Assembly: GCA_034509735.1 (NCBI GenBank) | Contig: JACGWO010000002.1 | Coordinates: 43,913,702 to 43,977,701 of the forward strand | Reading direction: 5' to 3' | Length of the DNA: 64,000 nucleotides | Source of the DNA: Sesamum alatum | Lineage: Eukaryota; Streptophyta; Magnoliopsida; Lamiales; Pedaliaceae | Shown here: piece after piece, positions 1 through 13,185 of the stretch | Position numbering within the stretch: position 1 is the first letter of the stretch | Layout: every line of letters starts with the position of its first letter | The notes under the pieces: generated by a model | The model's input: the letters and a program-made list of their open reading frames with translations, nothing else | Database searches by the model: none | Told to the model about the DNA's origin: nothing | Position numbers and translations under genes: made by a program

Positions 1-15
1 CAGCAACCTCGAGGG

Positions 16-2932
16 CTAATACGGAACGTTCTTGGGGAGGTTGCGTATTACATTGCTCTTCATACCAATCTTAGAGCGCATAGCTTCAATGCCGGACTTA
101 TTCATTGCCTTAATTACTTTCATCCGGACTATATGCTCTCTCGACTGCATGGTTGCTAGACCCATGCTTTTGTACCTGCCAATCAAACACATTCTACTAC
201 CATTAAGTTTCATGTCAACATACTCCAAGATTCAAAATTCCCCGTCTTTCTCTTATGAGTGGGTTGGGAAGAAGGAGGTCTTTCTCTTATGAGTGGGTGG
301 GAGGAAGGAGGCAGTTATAGGGGAAGGGGAAGATGCGGAATTTATTTTATTTTCTACTTTATTTCATACTTAACAAACATGAAATAAAAGGAATTCACTT
401 CACATACCTTGCAGCTAATGCAGCTGTGATTGCATTATTTGCAGGTGTAGGACGTGGTTTCTGACGGTAATATCTCAAGAATTCCCTTGATCCAAGCATT
501 TTTGTCAATGTTGAACCATTATTTTGTCTGGTTATAATTAGCTCAGAGCCACCGCTGCCAAGTTCAACAGCTTTCTGCATGTCGTCTACTGCAACCAGTT
601 GATTCCCATGTGCATCCACATAACTTTTACACCAAAAAACACAAAGACAGTTAGGAAACAATTCCATCAAAGCATTTAGTTGTTCAGGGGAAATATTTTG
701 GTAAAAAATGTAGCAAGAACTAATCCTGTTAGTAAAAAGGAAACGAAGGTCAAAAACCTGCTGCTGTAATCATAAAATTCTTCTAGTTCTGCTTCCTCAT
801 CTTCAGTTCCATCACCATAGTGCACCTTGCAGTGACCTTTAGCCTCCATATGCTTTCGAACGGCCTCCAAACTACTAAAAGGATGACATCTCTCATTGCA
901 ATACAGACAAATGAAATCCCGTTTAACCTGAGGAAAGAAATCATAAGTCCACAACAGGCACAAGAAAGTACAATGTAAGAGAATATCGGGAGGCCATGAA
1001 AGACGAGAAAATCATAAGTCCGCAGCAGACACCAGAAAGTACAATGTAAAAGAATATCGGGAAGACCATGAAAGATTAGAGGATATATACAACATAAAAC
1101 ATTCATTACCTTGAGGCTGAGGTAGGTAAGAAAACCTTTAGGATCCTTCAAAAACTCAATATCAGGAATGAAGAACCCATGGTGCTTGTGCATGTGTACC
1201 ATACAGCTCTCTATCGTATCATGCTCCAAATCGCACATAAAGCAACAAGATGGATCCAAATCTTCAAAGTCATCATCCCCATCCTCATCTTCATCCATGT
1301 CATCATTAGAAGGATTCTCATTTACCTTAAGTTGTGTAAATGAGTCACTGGCTTCACCTACCAAGTCTTCTTCAGGATCTACCTCTTCCCATTCACTCTC
1401 TTCACTTTCGTCATCTTCTTGCACTGGTTGACGCAAAGGCTCTTTTGGAACACGGCGTTGAAGAGGCTTGATTATTGTACTCCCCTCACCATTGCTGCTG
1501 GGCGCTTCAGAAGCTCGCATTAGATGACTCTTAGATTCCAGGTGCTGCGCATGGGCCTTAGAACTTCTATATTCCTTGCCACAAAGCCCGCAACTATAAA
1601 CCATGGGAGTTTCATCTAACTTCCTTTTTTCTTCTGCAAGTGCAGACTGCCTAGCCAGGAAGAGCGTTTCAGTCACTCCAGGAACCCCTGCCACCTGGAA
1701 AAGAAAAAGAACACATATAGCTTAATCAAAGTTGGCATACTCAAGTAGTCTGACAACATGTCACAAAAGCAGGGTCAGAAATATAAAATGCAGGGCAATC
1801 CCATTCCATGGACATGCCTAAAATAGTTGTCCGAATCAAATACCCAGAGAAAAATTACATGCTAAATGAGCTCAATCAACTACTTAGCAAGCAAAATATC
1901 CCATAACAGATGAGATGGAAAGAGAAAACACCTAAGCACGCCAATAGATTTCTCCAAATTGTATAACTAGACAATTAGACAAGTAGACTCCCCATTCATC
2001 AGGACAAAGCTGAACAAGAGGGATCTACCAAGAACTAACTTCAACAGTAAGGTTCCTGAACAAAATTGGTTAGTTCCTTCTAATAACAGATGAGGCAAAA
2101 AACTCATTAAGGCTTTAAATGTGTGCTCAAATTTGTGCTAGGAGCTGGATCGTTTATCATTCAGAATGATAAATGTCGTCAAAATCAATACGTTCTTCTT
2201 TCTATAATCACTCATTCTGGTTAACAATAACATGTTGAAGAGATTTCTTCACAAGTTCTAGGATATTTGGTTTAATCTACTATCAGGAAAGCATTAAGCA
2301 AGCAAATTCTTAAGCCGTAAACTTCCATGTACCACAACTGGAGATGGCTACTCTTCAGAATACTCCTAACACGAATTGACACTCCTCTATTAAATGTTCA
2401 TCTTCCCAACTCAATGGTGAATGTCCGCCAACTCACTCATAACATCTTTTATCAAACATCAAAGAGCTCAATTTTCTCTCACTTCTTGTCTCATGACTAC
2501 AAATTTTATCCTAATAATTCTAAAACTTTGCTAAACACTGCCAACACATCAATTTTACCCAGATAAAACTGTTCCTCAAATCACAAACAGCATCAAGAAC
2601 TAATACCACCACGAATATGTCAACCCAGATAAGAAAAATCACATCTGGGGCTCCTTCAATAACATCAAACATCAAATATATTAACAGCAGTTCAGTTCCA
2701 CAACCGAAAAAAAAAAACCCTCTTTCTCACATCCCACGCAAACACACGACCAAGAACATCTCATCCCACCAAAAAACGAAACAGAAAACGGAATCAACAG
2801 AAAACGGAAAGGGGGAAAAGTGGAAACCTTGCGCTTGAGATTGTAGCGGTGCCATTCGGATTTGTAATGGAGCTTCTGCTCAACCTCGTCCACGAATTCC
2901 TTGTTGCACGCGTTGCACGTCAATCCCGGCAT
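16..2932 (-). CDS. REI1: Cytoplasmic 60S biogenesis factor REI1-like (ZNF622 family), 5 exons
   Basis: Spliced CDS is complement of 16-175, 408-623, 758-927, 1110-1694 and 2828-2932. This gives 1236 nt, 411 aa, and every junction has GT-AG and keeps frame. The N-terminus MPGLTCNACNKEF carries a C2H2 finger (C6, C9, H22, H28). Exon 2 has a second finger in YSCGLCGKEY, then a long acidic linker and a third finger beginning CCFMCDLEH. Exon 3 has a fourth, CLYCNERCHPF. The C-terminus ends NVIRNLPKNVPY, typical of the family. Known for the family: REI1 proteins act in the cytoplasm on late pre-60S particles, helping release and recycling of export factors before the subunit joins translation. Length and domain order match plant homologs. 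Nothing is missing or broken. The start is the first Met, directly before the finger. Confidence 0.95.
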
Positions 2933-3043
2933 CCCTTCTTCTCCTTCTCTGGGTTCCGATTGCTGCTTTAAATTTTAGGCAATTCGAATGAGAAACCTGA
3001 CGAGGGTTTTCTCCAGCCGCTTTGAGGTCGCATAGAAATATCA

Positions 3044-3056
3044 ATGTATATATATC
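3044..3056 (-). promoter_or_regulatory. Candidate TATA region of the REI1-like gene
   Basis: On the minus strand a run of alternating T and A lies about 115 bases upstream of the REI1 start codon, a normal distance for a plant TATA box with a short leader. No transcript start can be seen, so this is a positional inference. Confidence 0.35.
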
Positions 3057-3279
3057 GTGTGAGTCTACAGAAAAAGCGTGTCCTACTGTAAATGTGCTTG
3101 CGCAAGCGCTATCGTCCGCTGTGCAATATTAAGGGTAAGGCCGATTTTTTGGACCGACCCGGAATTCAAACGGTGGAAGGTTTAGGAATATAATTTTGAA
3201 TTAATTACTGACTGACCCCACAATTTTTATTTAACTACTTATATTCCCAATTTCTTCATAATTAAGCTAAATGAAAAAG

Positions 3280-3283
<4 letters not shown>

Positions 3284-3312
<29 letters not shown>
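3284..3312. repeat. (AT)n microsatellite
   Basis: About 14 uninterrupted AT units in the spacer between the REI1-like and RING genes. No function is suggested. Confidence 0.9.
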
Positions 3313-3315
<3 letters not shown>

Positions 3316-3779
3316 TTAGAACAAACATGCTAACTTCACAAAAGAATACTAGAGGATGCTTTGAATAAGATAATTATTTTTTTAATATATACATTTGATG
3401 CCCCTCAAATCCACCGGGCTAGCTTAAGAGCTATGAATAGGCCTCCAGGCCAGGCAGCTCAGCAGGCCAAATCATCAAGCCCAAAATAGTATGACTTTTT
3501 ATATATAAGCCCAATTTTTTATGCACTAACTTGACAGGTCGACGAAAAAGGCTTGTACAACAAACATAGTCACCAAACAGCTCGGATTCTGCGTCACACA
3601 GCTAGTCAACACATAACGCCACATCATACTAAAAAATCTCATCAAAATTCCCAGTAGATTGACCAGAATCCGGATATTTCTCAGCAAGTAATTGTTTTCC
3701 CGGAAAATATGGCAGTTGTGGCAGAATTGACTCAAACAACTATATCTTCACCAATTCAACTCGGATTCTCATGCGATTT

Positions 3780-4275
3780 ATTGGGTTGAGAAGCTGACTC
3801 CTCAAGATTTCCAACGGCATATGGCACTCAACCTAATTCCTCCAAAATATGGTTCAAAACCAGCTATAAAAGAAATACATTGTGCAGTCATTTGGGGACA
3901 TCCTACATCCTACAACTTACATCTTGCATTTCGGCAACTTACAAGTAACATTTGCCCTACTTTGCATCCCCCTCTTGCACACGAAAGTCTCTATATTTTT
4001 CAGCATATTCTCACACGAATCATCATACAAAATCTCACTTCACCATTATTCTTACATTATTCTCACATTATTCAAGTTTCATTTTATTTTATTCAGTCGA
4101 ACATTACCGACTTAAGAATCAAAGTGCTCACCCCTCTTTGCAGGTTAGTCTCCCCCAACAATCTAGGAACTTTCGTGAAAATTTCTCGACATTTTGTGGT
4201 GCTTCTGGACCTCGGTACGCATCAACATTGAATTTTATCAACAAAATAAAAATCAATTGCAATAACGTGTGATGT
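3780..4275 (+). mobile_element. Probable LTR remnant with TATA box
   Basis: The segment has a TATA motif inside AGCTATAAAAGAAA at about 3862, followed by a pyrimidine-rich leader and the stretch TGTGGTGCTTCTGGACC near 4195. That layout resembles the 3' half of plant gypsy LTRs. No paired LTR, primer site or coding domain is visible nearby, so it would be a solo or truncated LTR. Several short ORFs here have no recognisable domain. The 2990-3780 and 4280-5430 flanks are AT-rich and show no gene. Confidence 0.35.
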
Positions 4276-5529
4276 GCACGCTACTTCAAAGTTATAAACA
4301 TACAAAATACCCCTAATCTCCTCTTAATTACAGAATAGGCCAAAATTGGCACCTTTTTATTTGGGTCATTCTAACCCATCATCTGCCCGGCTCAAACTTA
4401 GGTATGTATGGACTCATATTGACCATTTGATCGTTTATGGATCTGTAGTTCAAGTGAAATCATACAATTATGAGATCTATAAACACTAGTTCTCCATGCT
4501 CCAAGTATAATTTTTGCTACTTACTACACTTTGACAATCTTTACTATGTTTGCTAAACAACCTCACCGACTCAATCATCAAAGGGTTATAATCAAACCAT
4601 TGTCGATGTAATTTTGATTTGCGCTTATTTGGATATTTTTCACACACGAATTTGACCTAAGCAATTTTTTTATTTTTTTTATTTTGAATACACATCAATA
4701 TGAAATCGTGTTAGAAATATCAACAATCCCAGTAAAATTTGGAAGAGCACACACGATTACCTAATCTATACCAACAATTATATTAGTTGTGTATAACTCT
4801 TCATATAGTAAACCATATAGGATGTACTATGCAGTAACTTACTTTATAAATTTAATGACTTGTGTTTAATTAAGTCACAATCTTGAGTAAGATAAAATAA
4901 CAGTATTTTTTTAAAAAAAAGTTTTGAACACTTATGCTAAATATATTTTGCCAATGAGGGTCTTTCATTTGGCAAATTTTGGGGACACAATGAGCCCAAT
5001 AGAGGTTTCTGGGCTCAACTAGGAGAAAATAAGGCCCAATATAGATCAACCTTACCTAAAAGTCCAATCAAAACAAGCTCAGTTCAGAGACACGTACTAA
5101 CAAACCACTAAAGTTGAGATATTATGAATAAGTTTAAAGCCACGGATACGTGTCACGGATCTTAGCCTACTTAGACATGTCGACGCTTGTCTACTTAATG
5201 TGAGTTTATACTATCAATTTATTATACTGAGAATTTATTGATCGAATCAATATATTTATCAGTTTATTAAAAATTGATATAATATATAATCACCTTTTAT
5301 ATCGCAAAAACACAAACCACCAGCCAACCAAACACTCAAAACACCAGAAAAAGGTTAACATTGGAAGCAAATCAAATTGAGATTATTGGAGAGAAGTGCA
5401 TGCAATTTACATGAAGGCAGCCAGTGAATGCATATCACACAGTTTTCAATGACAAGCCAACATTCTTATCAACTGATATATATACATTGAAGAAGAAAAG
5501 AAAATTCAAGAAATGTAGTAGTTTCTTGA

Positions 5530-7722
5530 CTAGGATTGAGATGATTCTGATGGGGCTGCTGATGCCTTGCAGATGGGACACCAATTCTTGAGCCGCAACC
5601 ACTGGTTTATGCACGTTGTGTGATACCCATGCCGGCACACGACCAGCTCCCCAATCTCGTCTCCGGTCACATACTCTTCCTGCAACAGATGTATGTGTAT
5701 AGTCATTGTCTCGAGCCAAGAATTCACCACACATAATCGATGATGCTTTAAGAAAACGGGCGAAAGGTAAAGAATGGTCCGTGCAAGAGCACGTTCTCAA
5801 GCTATAAATAATGAACGAGTTGCTCTTTCCATGTATTTGTCCGGTGTCATCATCAGAAAGCTCAAGCTTAAGACGTTTCATGTCAATTTAGTTCAGTTTT
5901 CGCTTTTTGGTTAAGTGTGTGCAGAAGCAGACTGTCTGTGGGCATTATTAACAAAAAATTATAACCTGGCAGATACTGCATTTGATGTCGGCTTCATCCT
6001 CGCCCGATCCTCTGATCTGTACTTTTGATGCGGTAGTTTGATATATGCTTCTCCTAAGGCTCTTAGAGAGTGCCTCTTCTGGGAGTGGCGTGCTCACCGT
6101 ACCCATCCTCTCTTCTAAAGCTAATAATTCCTGTGAAATATGTGAGTATGCTCTTAATGTCATAAACACCCATGCAGACCAACAAGTGAATAAGTAGAAA
6201 AACCGACCTCGTATGACATGTTATCAATATCTAGTCTCATGTCTCGATGTTGGTCATGGGGGCTGAGGCCGGTGAGGAACCAACTGTTTTCTAGTACAAG
6301 TGCTTGCTGTCGATACAGAAGAAGAGTTGATCACAAGTTACAATCTGCAGATATTAGAAGCAAACAAAGATCAAGTACCTCATTTGTCATCTCGTCGTCT
6401 TGTTCAACCCTCTCAAGAGCTAATAATATCTGCATAGGAGAAGAAATGAGAACATGACATACCATGATTTGTTTGAAAAAATCCAATTCAACCTAGATGG
6501 ACTACGGGCTGCTGCTCTGCGTACACGAAAAGAACAGCTAATTTGGGCATTATAACAATACCTCAGATATACTATCCATGTTATGTCGGTGCAACACTTC
6601 ATGACTCATTAAATTCGCAGATCCAGGTTCACTGGTGGCGGATGGAGTATCGTCATTATTACTGGAAAGACTATAAGATCTTAAGCCACTTGAGGAACCA
6701 CTTTGAGAGAACTGCCGTAATGCATTTTGGCTGCCACCATTAAAAGGCGATACATTGTCAGGAATTCGTGAGATACTGATAGAAGGTTGTCTAACAGATG
6801 AACTGTTTCTTCCATTCCGTTGGTAGGAAGGCCTCATTCTGGTGTTTACATTCGTCGACCTCCGAATCCAAACAGAAGCATCGCCAGTCATCTCCTCTCC
6901 AGAACCAGAACTGCTACTATTACGTCTTGAATCCGAGATGAAATGTCTATCTACGGGTGATGCAGCAGCCATCTTTCTGCCTGTACGGGACGGACCACTT
7001 TCTGTGTCTGAACTTCTCTTTCTCATCATGTTTTTCCCGCTAGACTCTTGCTTTCGTGATGAACAATTTGGTGGTAAAACATCCGATGTTGATGTGGATT
7101 TCATATTCCTCAGACTGTTCCTGCCTCCAATGCTGCGATTAAATGGCCCTAGCGCAGAGCTTTTAGAAGCTGATGGACCATAGGAAGAGGGGGGCGTGTT
7201 TTGGTTGCCGGACCCAGATTTATGATGAAATACTTTTCGAGGTCTGACATTAGATGATAAACTAGAACTCCCTGCTTCCGGCACAGTAACATTTCCCGAC
7301 GTTTTCATTGATTCTGATTGATATCCATTCAGACTACTTGGTGAAGACATAAGCTCTGGAGCTTCCGACAAGCTTACTACACTACTTCTTGATGAGTCAG
7401 TTTTCATTTGAGACGGCAACTTTCTTTTCGAATCAAGATATGACTTTCTTGCACTGGTCATCACGGCACTACTTGTAGAGGACCGCTTCCTAGTTATTTC
7501 TTTCACATTTGAAGGGCGAACAGAAGGCTTAGAACATTTGGCTTTATCAGAGCTCCCAATTTTCGTATTCTGAGTGTACTTAATTCTCCCGCTGCATCCA
7601 ATTCGGTTACAAAACTTAGCATTCTGATCTCCATCTGAGGCTTTATCTTTAAAACCAACAGTATATCCTTTTCTGGACGTCGCAAGCCCACCACCACCTC
7701 TTTTATCAGACAATCGATCCAT
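5530..7722 (-). CDS. RING-H2 E3 ubiquitin ligase, HIP1/MBR-like
   Basis: Coding exons are complement of 5530-5679, 5966-6130, 6208-6306, 6379-6429 and 6562-7722. All introns are phase 0, and the product is 541 aa. Exon 1 (387 codons) is a long Ser/Arg-rich disordered region with an N-terminal FCNRIGCSGRI block seen in plant RING proteins of this group. The middle exons give the conserved LLALER, DQHRDMRLDIDNMSYE and LLALEERMGTVST stretches. The last junction splits the RING finger: CSICQ from exon 4 joins EEYVTGDE from exon 5. The finger is C-x2-C, then CRHGYHTTC, then CPIC, the H2 type. Known for the family: it recruits an E2 and transfers ubiquitin. Substrates cannot be read from sequence. 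The small exons of 51, 99, 165 and 150 nt match family exon structure. Confidence 0.9.
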
Positions 7723-9030
7723 GAATAGTTGTAGTTAGCCTCTATTTCTGTTCCAATAAAATAGAGTTTTAGTCTTCAACCTTAAGGAACATCCCCAAGA
7801 AGACACTGAAGACATGAGATGGATGGTAGTCAAACGCCGGACTTCCCACCTTTTTATTGACATAAGAAAGAATAGCACTATTGAAAAGAAAGAAAAAATT
7901 GCCAAAAATCATGATGATCTCCATGCAACCTCGACACAGTTACGAAATTTAAGGAAGTTCATTCTGTCAAACAAGTGATTTATACAGATGAAGTGTGTAA
8001 AATCTACGCAGATTTTAAAGAAAGTAATAAAACATAAAATTGAATATACCAAGATGTCATCAAAAGATGCGAAGCCCGCATAAAGATGATCCAGTATCAC
8101 GATATTCTTTAAATCACATCAACACGTGTAATATGTTAAGGAGTAATGCTAAGACTTTAAACATCAACCGTATTTCAGTTTCATCACAGGTACAAGTACT
8201 TCACATCAATGGAAGTATGTCATAACTCACACCACGAAGATAACAGGAACCAAAAGAATGGCAACATCAGAAAACTTCAACGGCTTTAGGTTCCTACATG
8301 ATCAAATAATCACAAGTAACCATATATGAATGATCATCATAAGACGCGGAGAGGAAACAGAGTTCAAAACTCCTAAAGAGAAAGAAGAGGTTCACACAGT
8401 CAATGGCATTTTTAATCTCAAACTCCCAAAGACTTGCTACGGTTTCGTCTTATTTCGGTAACTACTTGTACAATATCTTATTTGATTGCTTCAAACTTTC
8501 TATTGGTAAAGCAACACTTTATCAAAATCAAGTCACCACAAAGTTCAAGGAAAGATGACTCCACACTCTCTTCTATAACAAACAATCTCTGCATGAGTTG
8601 GATCAAAGAACCAAAATCCTGTTAACCTATATACAAAAATCATAACACAAATAAAATAGATGGAAAATTCCAACAAATCAAAAACATAATCGTACACAAA
8701 AAAACCCCAAGAATCTGACTACTGAGGTAGAAAGTCAAATTTCCAACGTAAGTAAAAGGCCAGCAATCAAGATTACAGGACATCAACTCTAATTCAATGC
8801 ACACAACAAAACAACAATTGAACAAGAAAACCCATATAAAAAAAGGAACCATGGGCTCAAAAACAAGCACAAGAACAAGAAATTCAAGAACCCTTACAAC
8901 AAATATCTATACTCCAATCAGAATTCTCAACAAGAAACATGAACTAACAACACCCATCATCAAACAGAGCGATGACAATCAAGAAACCAAGAACAAAGAC
9001 CTCCCAACTTTCCGTTCTTGTTTCTTTACC
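7723..9030 (-). other. Probable 5' leader with intron of the RING gene
   Basis: On the minus strand a possible acceptor (AACAGAAATAGAG, near 7750) lies just before the start codon, and a candidate donor, AACAAG followed by GTAAAG, lies near 9030. The 1.3 kb between holds only short ORFs without domains. A 5'UTR intron is common for plant RING genes, but only a cDNA would confirm it. Confidence 0.45.
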
Positions 9031-9435
9031 TTGTTCTTTTGTCACTCGTTAATTTTCTTTCTCCTTTTACACCAAAAGAGAAACAAGAAAAGATCCAACC
9101 ACTACGCGATACGAGAAGGGCCTCTGCCTTTTTAAGAGAAAAGAGAAAGACGTGTGTGTATAGTATAAGTATATGTTTATACGTATACGAGCGTGCGTGT
9201 GTGTGTAGTATACGATGTATAAGTGTGAAAGATCCGAGGGTAATGGGGGTGATGAGTTTTAGGAAGGATGGTTACACGAACCAACCATCAAACATAAACA
9301 AATCCTTAACAAACCTCTGCTGAAGAGATCAAAAAAACAAACCTCTGCTGAATTGCCGTCCTGCCTGTTGTGTCTTGTGACCCGATTTCAGCCGTCGGAT
9401 TTCGCTTCCGGGTTTCGACGGTCAAAGATTGGGGG

Positions 9436-9478
9436 GTGTTGGGCCGCCCCAGCGTTCGGGCTGGGCCCACTGGGCCAC
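9436..9478 (-). promoter_or_regulatory. Cluster of TGGGCC/GGCCCA (TCP site II-like) motifs
   Basis: Within about 40 bases there are several GGGCC cores, including CTGGGCCCACTGGGCCA. They lie about 400 bases upstream of the inferred leader of the RING gene. In plants, such site II elements bind TCP factors and mark genes active in dividing cells. The motif is visible; its use by this gene is inferred. Confidence 0.45.
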
Positions 9479-9499
9479 TGTTGTCCGTCCAAAAGGCTG

Positions 9500-12400
9500 T
9501 CAACGAGTCAGCCAGACTGTTCCTTTTTTTTTTTTTTTGTTTAAATAAAAAAATAATATAAAAAAGAGTTGAGTACGACTTTGCTGTAATCTAATTATCA
9601 TCAAATATTTTGTACGTGTAATAAAGGACATGAATACGAGATTTTACCAACAAGTTCGAGGTTATTAGTTTGAATTTTATATGAATATGTGATGGTGTAG
9701 GATTCGAGAGGTAATTAGTTTATGTACGATAATTTAAAATGACGGTGCAAGGCACACGAACTTCTTTCAAAAGTAGAGAAATAAATTTCTATAAAATGAA
9801 CATAATAATTTTACAAAAGATCTCACCCCCTATATATAGTAAGTGACAAGGGGTGAAAATACAATATTGCCCCTCAACCGCCTCCCATTCGACGGCCGAG
9901 ATTTAATCAGTGAAGGCGCCTTGGTAATTTGGTATCACCCCACTACTTCCATAACTTCCCCTAATAACCGCTATGGCACAATCGTGAATTTATTTACAAC
10001 TCGAGGGTATTTTGGTAATTCTCCCATCCTGATTTCCTAGCACTATCAATATGTGTGTTTTTTTTTCACTTTATGTGAGTTATTGTAGTTTGTTTGTTCC
10101 GCTTAGTCGTATTGATTATTAGTTGAATTAGTATATTATTCAATTTATTGAGATGTCGATGTAGACTGTAGTTATGTATGTAATAATTATTTTTTAAAAA
10201 ATAATATGAAAAACGAGGACATGAATATGATTATTATTTTTCATTCATTAATTCATTACTGAGAAGAATATTATTTGAGAAAAATGTGAATTCGCATAAT
10301 TCAATTAGTATTTTCATAAATTTCACAGCGTTCAGTTTGGTTCAACAATTGGATAATTAATTATGAGATGATTGATTATAGAAAAAATGATTATGCCGTT
10401 TTGATTCACAATTTCAATAAATGATTATATAACTACAGATTCCAAAACTAACCTCATGTCAAGTGGTTTTGGTAAAATTTAATAAGCATATAAGTAATTA
10501 GATGAAAAACAATTACAGTGAGATTAAAAGTAATAAATTATAGCTTTTTATCAAACTGTGATTTTGATAAAATTTAATCATGAAAGTGATTTTGAGAAAA
10601 AAAAAAAAAAACGGGGGCGGGGGGAGGGGGGTCAAACAGTTACTTGTGCTCGAAGCGTAGATTTGAGTTGCTCAATCGCATGACCAAACAGACGTTAACT
10701 TAAAAGTAATATTTCGTACTTACAAAATTTCGTATTTAAATAGTACTGTATAAAATGTAAACGAATATCAATTTCTTTCTATTATATTCGATCCCACTTC
10801 CATAAATAACAAAAAGATACTTCTTTTTCTAACTTAAACTAATTAAATCAAGTGCCTGACCCCAAATGAATAATCCACACATTCACAATCACCACCTAAC
10901 ACAAGTTGATTTCATCTCATTACAATTAGATACGAACCCAATAATCACACAACGTTTCTAGATCAATATATCCTGATCAAATCCCTAATTCTGGAAAGTG
11001 AAGGATGTCTCTTATGATGCTGGAAATCAAGAAAGATGGGCTGTTTGTCCCCACAATTACACAAACCCTAAAAAAAAAACCCTAATTAGAACAATAGAAG
11101 AAAAGAATAGACAAGTAATATCCATTATGGATGTCTACAATTTGCTCATCTTTTTGTGGACTAAACCAATTAAGTTATTAGCATATTCCACCACTCCCCA
11201 CATCCCAACTCATTCTTTTATTTATTTAACGAGCTGCTTTTCATGTACTACTATGCGCATATAAGCAAATAAATACAACATAAATTTTAAAAAATAAAAA
11301 TCAACATACAATTAAAAGTGGATCAATTTATAAACACGAGTGAAAGTTGAGAATAAAAATGATAGTATATGCCTGGTTAAAAGATGATGTGAATTATTTG
11401 AATAAACAAGTAATATATTGCTACAAATATTTAAGAGTATAGTTTGTATTTCAAAAAATTGATGTTGCGGTGTCACAAACAGGCAGTTGAAAGTAGAAAT
11501 GACTTTCTTTTATATATTTGTAGAGATTTATTTATTTTATATATAATAATAAGTCCATTAGTTTTATAATATTATTTTTTTAGCTATTTTTTGATGGAAG
11601 TAGAGTAGGTATTGGAATTAATATATGTATGATTGGGGTTCACGAACTTTGGTCCAAGACCCTTATATGAGTTTGTTGATTAATTTAGTAAATGGAACAT
11701 CGACTTTCCGTGGACAAGGGTCCCATGATTTAGGCATCTTGTTCTAGGTGGGGTCAAATATTTGATAAGTGGGAGATTTTGTTTTATTTATTCAGGTGAA
11801 GATCATAAATTATTAGGTTAGGATGTCATAAAATCATATAAAATCAACGAATTTGACGTCCTAAGTTAAAAACCCATCAAATGTATCGATGATCTTTTAT
11901 TCGAGTGGTGAGGTTGAGGTCCCATAACTAGAGATCGTGAGTTCGAATACTACGAATGTATGAAGTTGTTTAATTTATAGGATGTTTGTATATTCTTTTG
12001 ATTGATATTGGTAGATATGGATATGCTATTATACAGTGGGCTGAATAGATGTTATTGTACTGTGCACTGAATATTGTAGTAGCAATTGGTCGGTTTAGAA
12101 TATTGTTGTACTTTCAAATTAATAATTCATCGCTCATTATCAAAAAATAAAAAATAAAAAAAATCCCCATCAAATATGTTGATATTTATCTCATTTTGTA
12201 AGTGTTTGTGAGTTTGTTGTAATAAATAAATTTTCTCTCAACCTGTTATAATATAACAATATTAGTACATTCTGATATCAAACTCAGATTAATATATACA
12301 TCAAAACAAACAAACAAAATAAAAGAATTGTTGTAAAAAACATACATGTACCCATATTTATAAAATTCGAACTCATAAGTTCTGGTAAAAAAATGAAATT

Positions 12401-12630
12401 AAAAAAAATCAAGAAATTGGGATTTGTTTGAAGAAAGAATATAATACATTAATTGTGAAATAATAATAATAATAATGAGAAAGAGGGGGGCACGTAGGCG
12501 TATGTTGGTTGTAGGGGCTGTGCACGATTTACGCAAATGATTGAACTAACATAATTACATATGTCCAAATTGCCCAATACTTAGTTTCTCCAACTGCCAA
12601 AACCCCCCCTTCTTTTAACTGCAAAATTAA
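9500..12630. other. AT-rich intergenic spacer
   Basis: No coding exon with recognisable domains on either strand. It holds a G-rich tract at 10613-10631, two telobox-like AAACCCTA motifs near 11063-11087, and scattered transposon-like AT-rich DNA. The 65-88 codon ORFs inside look like chance. Confidence 0.6.
10613..10631 (+). other. G-run tract, potential G-quadruplex
   Basis: Five Gs, C, six Gs, A, six Gs directly follow an A14 run. Three long G runs with single-base loops can supply four stacked G triplets. It lies in the spacer, 2.5 kb upstream of the calmodulin-binding gene. Confidence 0.6.
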
Positions 12631-12795
12631 CCAACTTTTTTTCTATAATGTTTTCTTTCTCCTCATATTTCTTCATATCTCTCACTCATCTTTTCATTAC
12701 AACAATTGCTTCTTTCTCCTCTTTCTTACAACGTTCTATCAAGAATTAAGCTTTTCATTTCTCCTCTTTCTTACAACCTTCAATTCTACCACCAG

Positions 12796-13185
12796 GTACA
12801 CAAATTATATATATATATTGATGATATGCAGATATGTTTGTTTGAATTTATTATATAGCAACAATTCCCAATTTCCATCATTTTATGCTACTCATTGTAT
12901 TGTATGTAGTAATGTGGACAAAACATTCGTATTTTTGGTGTTTTTATTATTCATGATGTTGATTAAAAACGGACTCTGGATGGTTTGAATAATTACCTTT
13001 TAGTTGTTTGAATGTTTTATTATATATAATATTTTATTAAATATGTAGATGCGCGATGAACTAACTCCATATACACAGTTTTTGAAAAACGGCCGGAGAT
13101 TTATATTCTTTGGGGAAATTTCATTGTAGACCCCTGAAAAAAGGTGTACTGTTGATTATCAGTGTGTTTATTGTGGTGAATGCAG
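12796..13185 (+). other. Leader intron of the calmodulin-binding protein gene
   Basis: ACCACCAG is followed by the donor GTACAC at 12796, and the acceptor GAATGCAG ends at 13185, immediately before ATGGCTGCA. The upstream exon, from about 12660, is a CT-rich leader. This intron places the first coding ATG at 13186 and removes an alternative ATG six bases upstream, which lies inside the acceptor. Confidence 0.6.

Noticed and set aside
3821..4231. A 136-codon plus-strand ORF as a gene
   Set aside because: No domain, three overlapping frames are open together in low-complexity pyrimidine-rich DNA, and the context is LTR-like.
6430..6561. A 24-base mini-exon between RING-gene exons 1 and 2 (AG/AGCAGCAGCC start)
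   Set aside because: In phase it brings a TAG, and skipping it gives the conserved ISE-ILLALER junction.
9843..10040. A 65-codon ORF as a small gene
   Set aside because: No homology recognised, no promoter or splice context, and chance ORFs of this size are frequent here.
11063..11090. Two AAACCCTA motifs as an interstitial telomere
   Set aside because: Only two units separated by an A run; at most telobox motifs.
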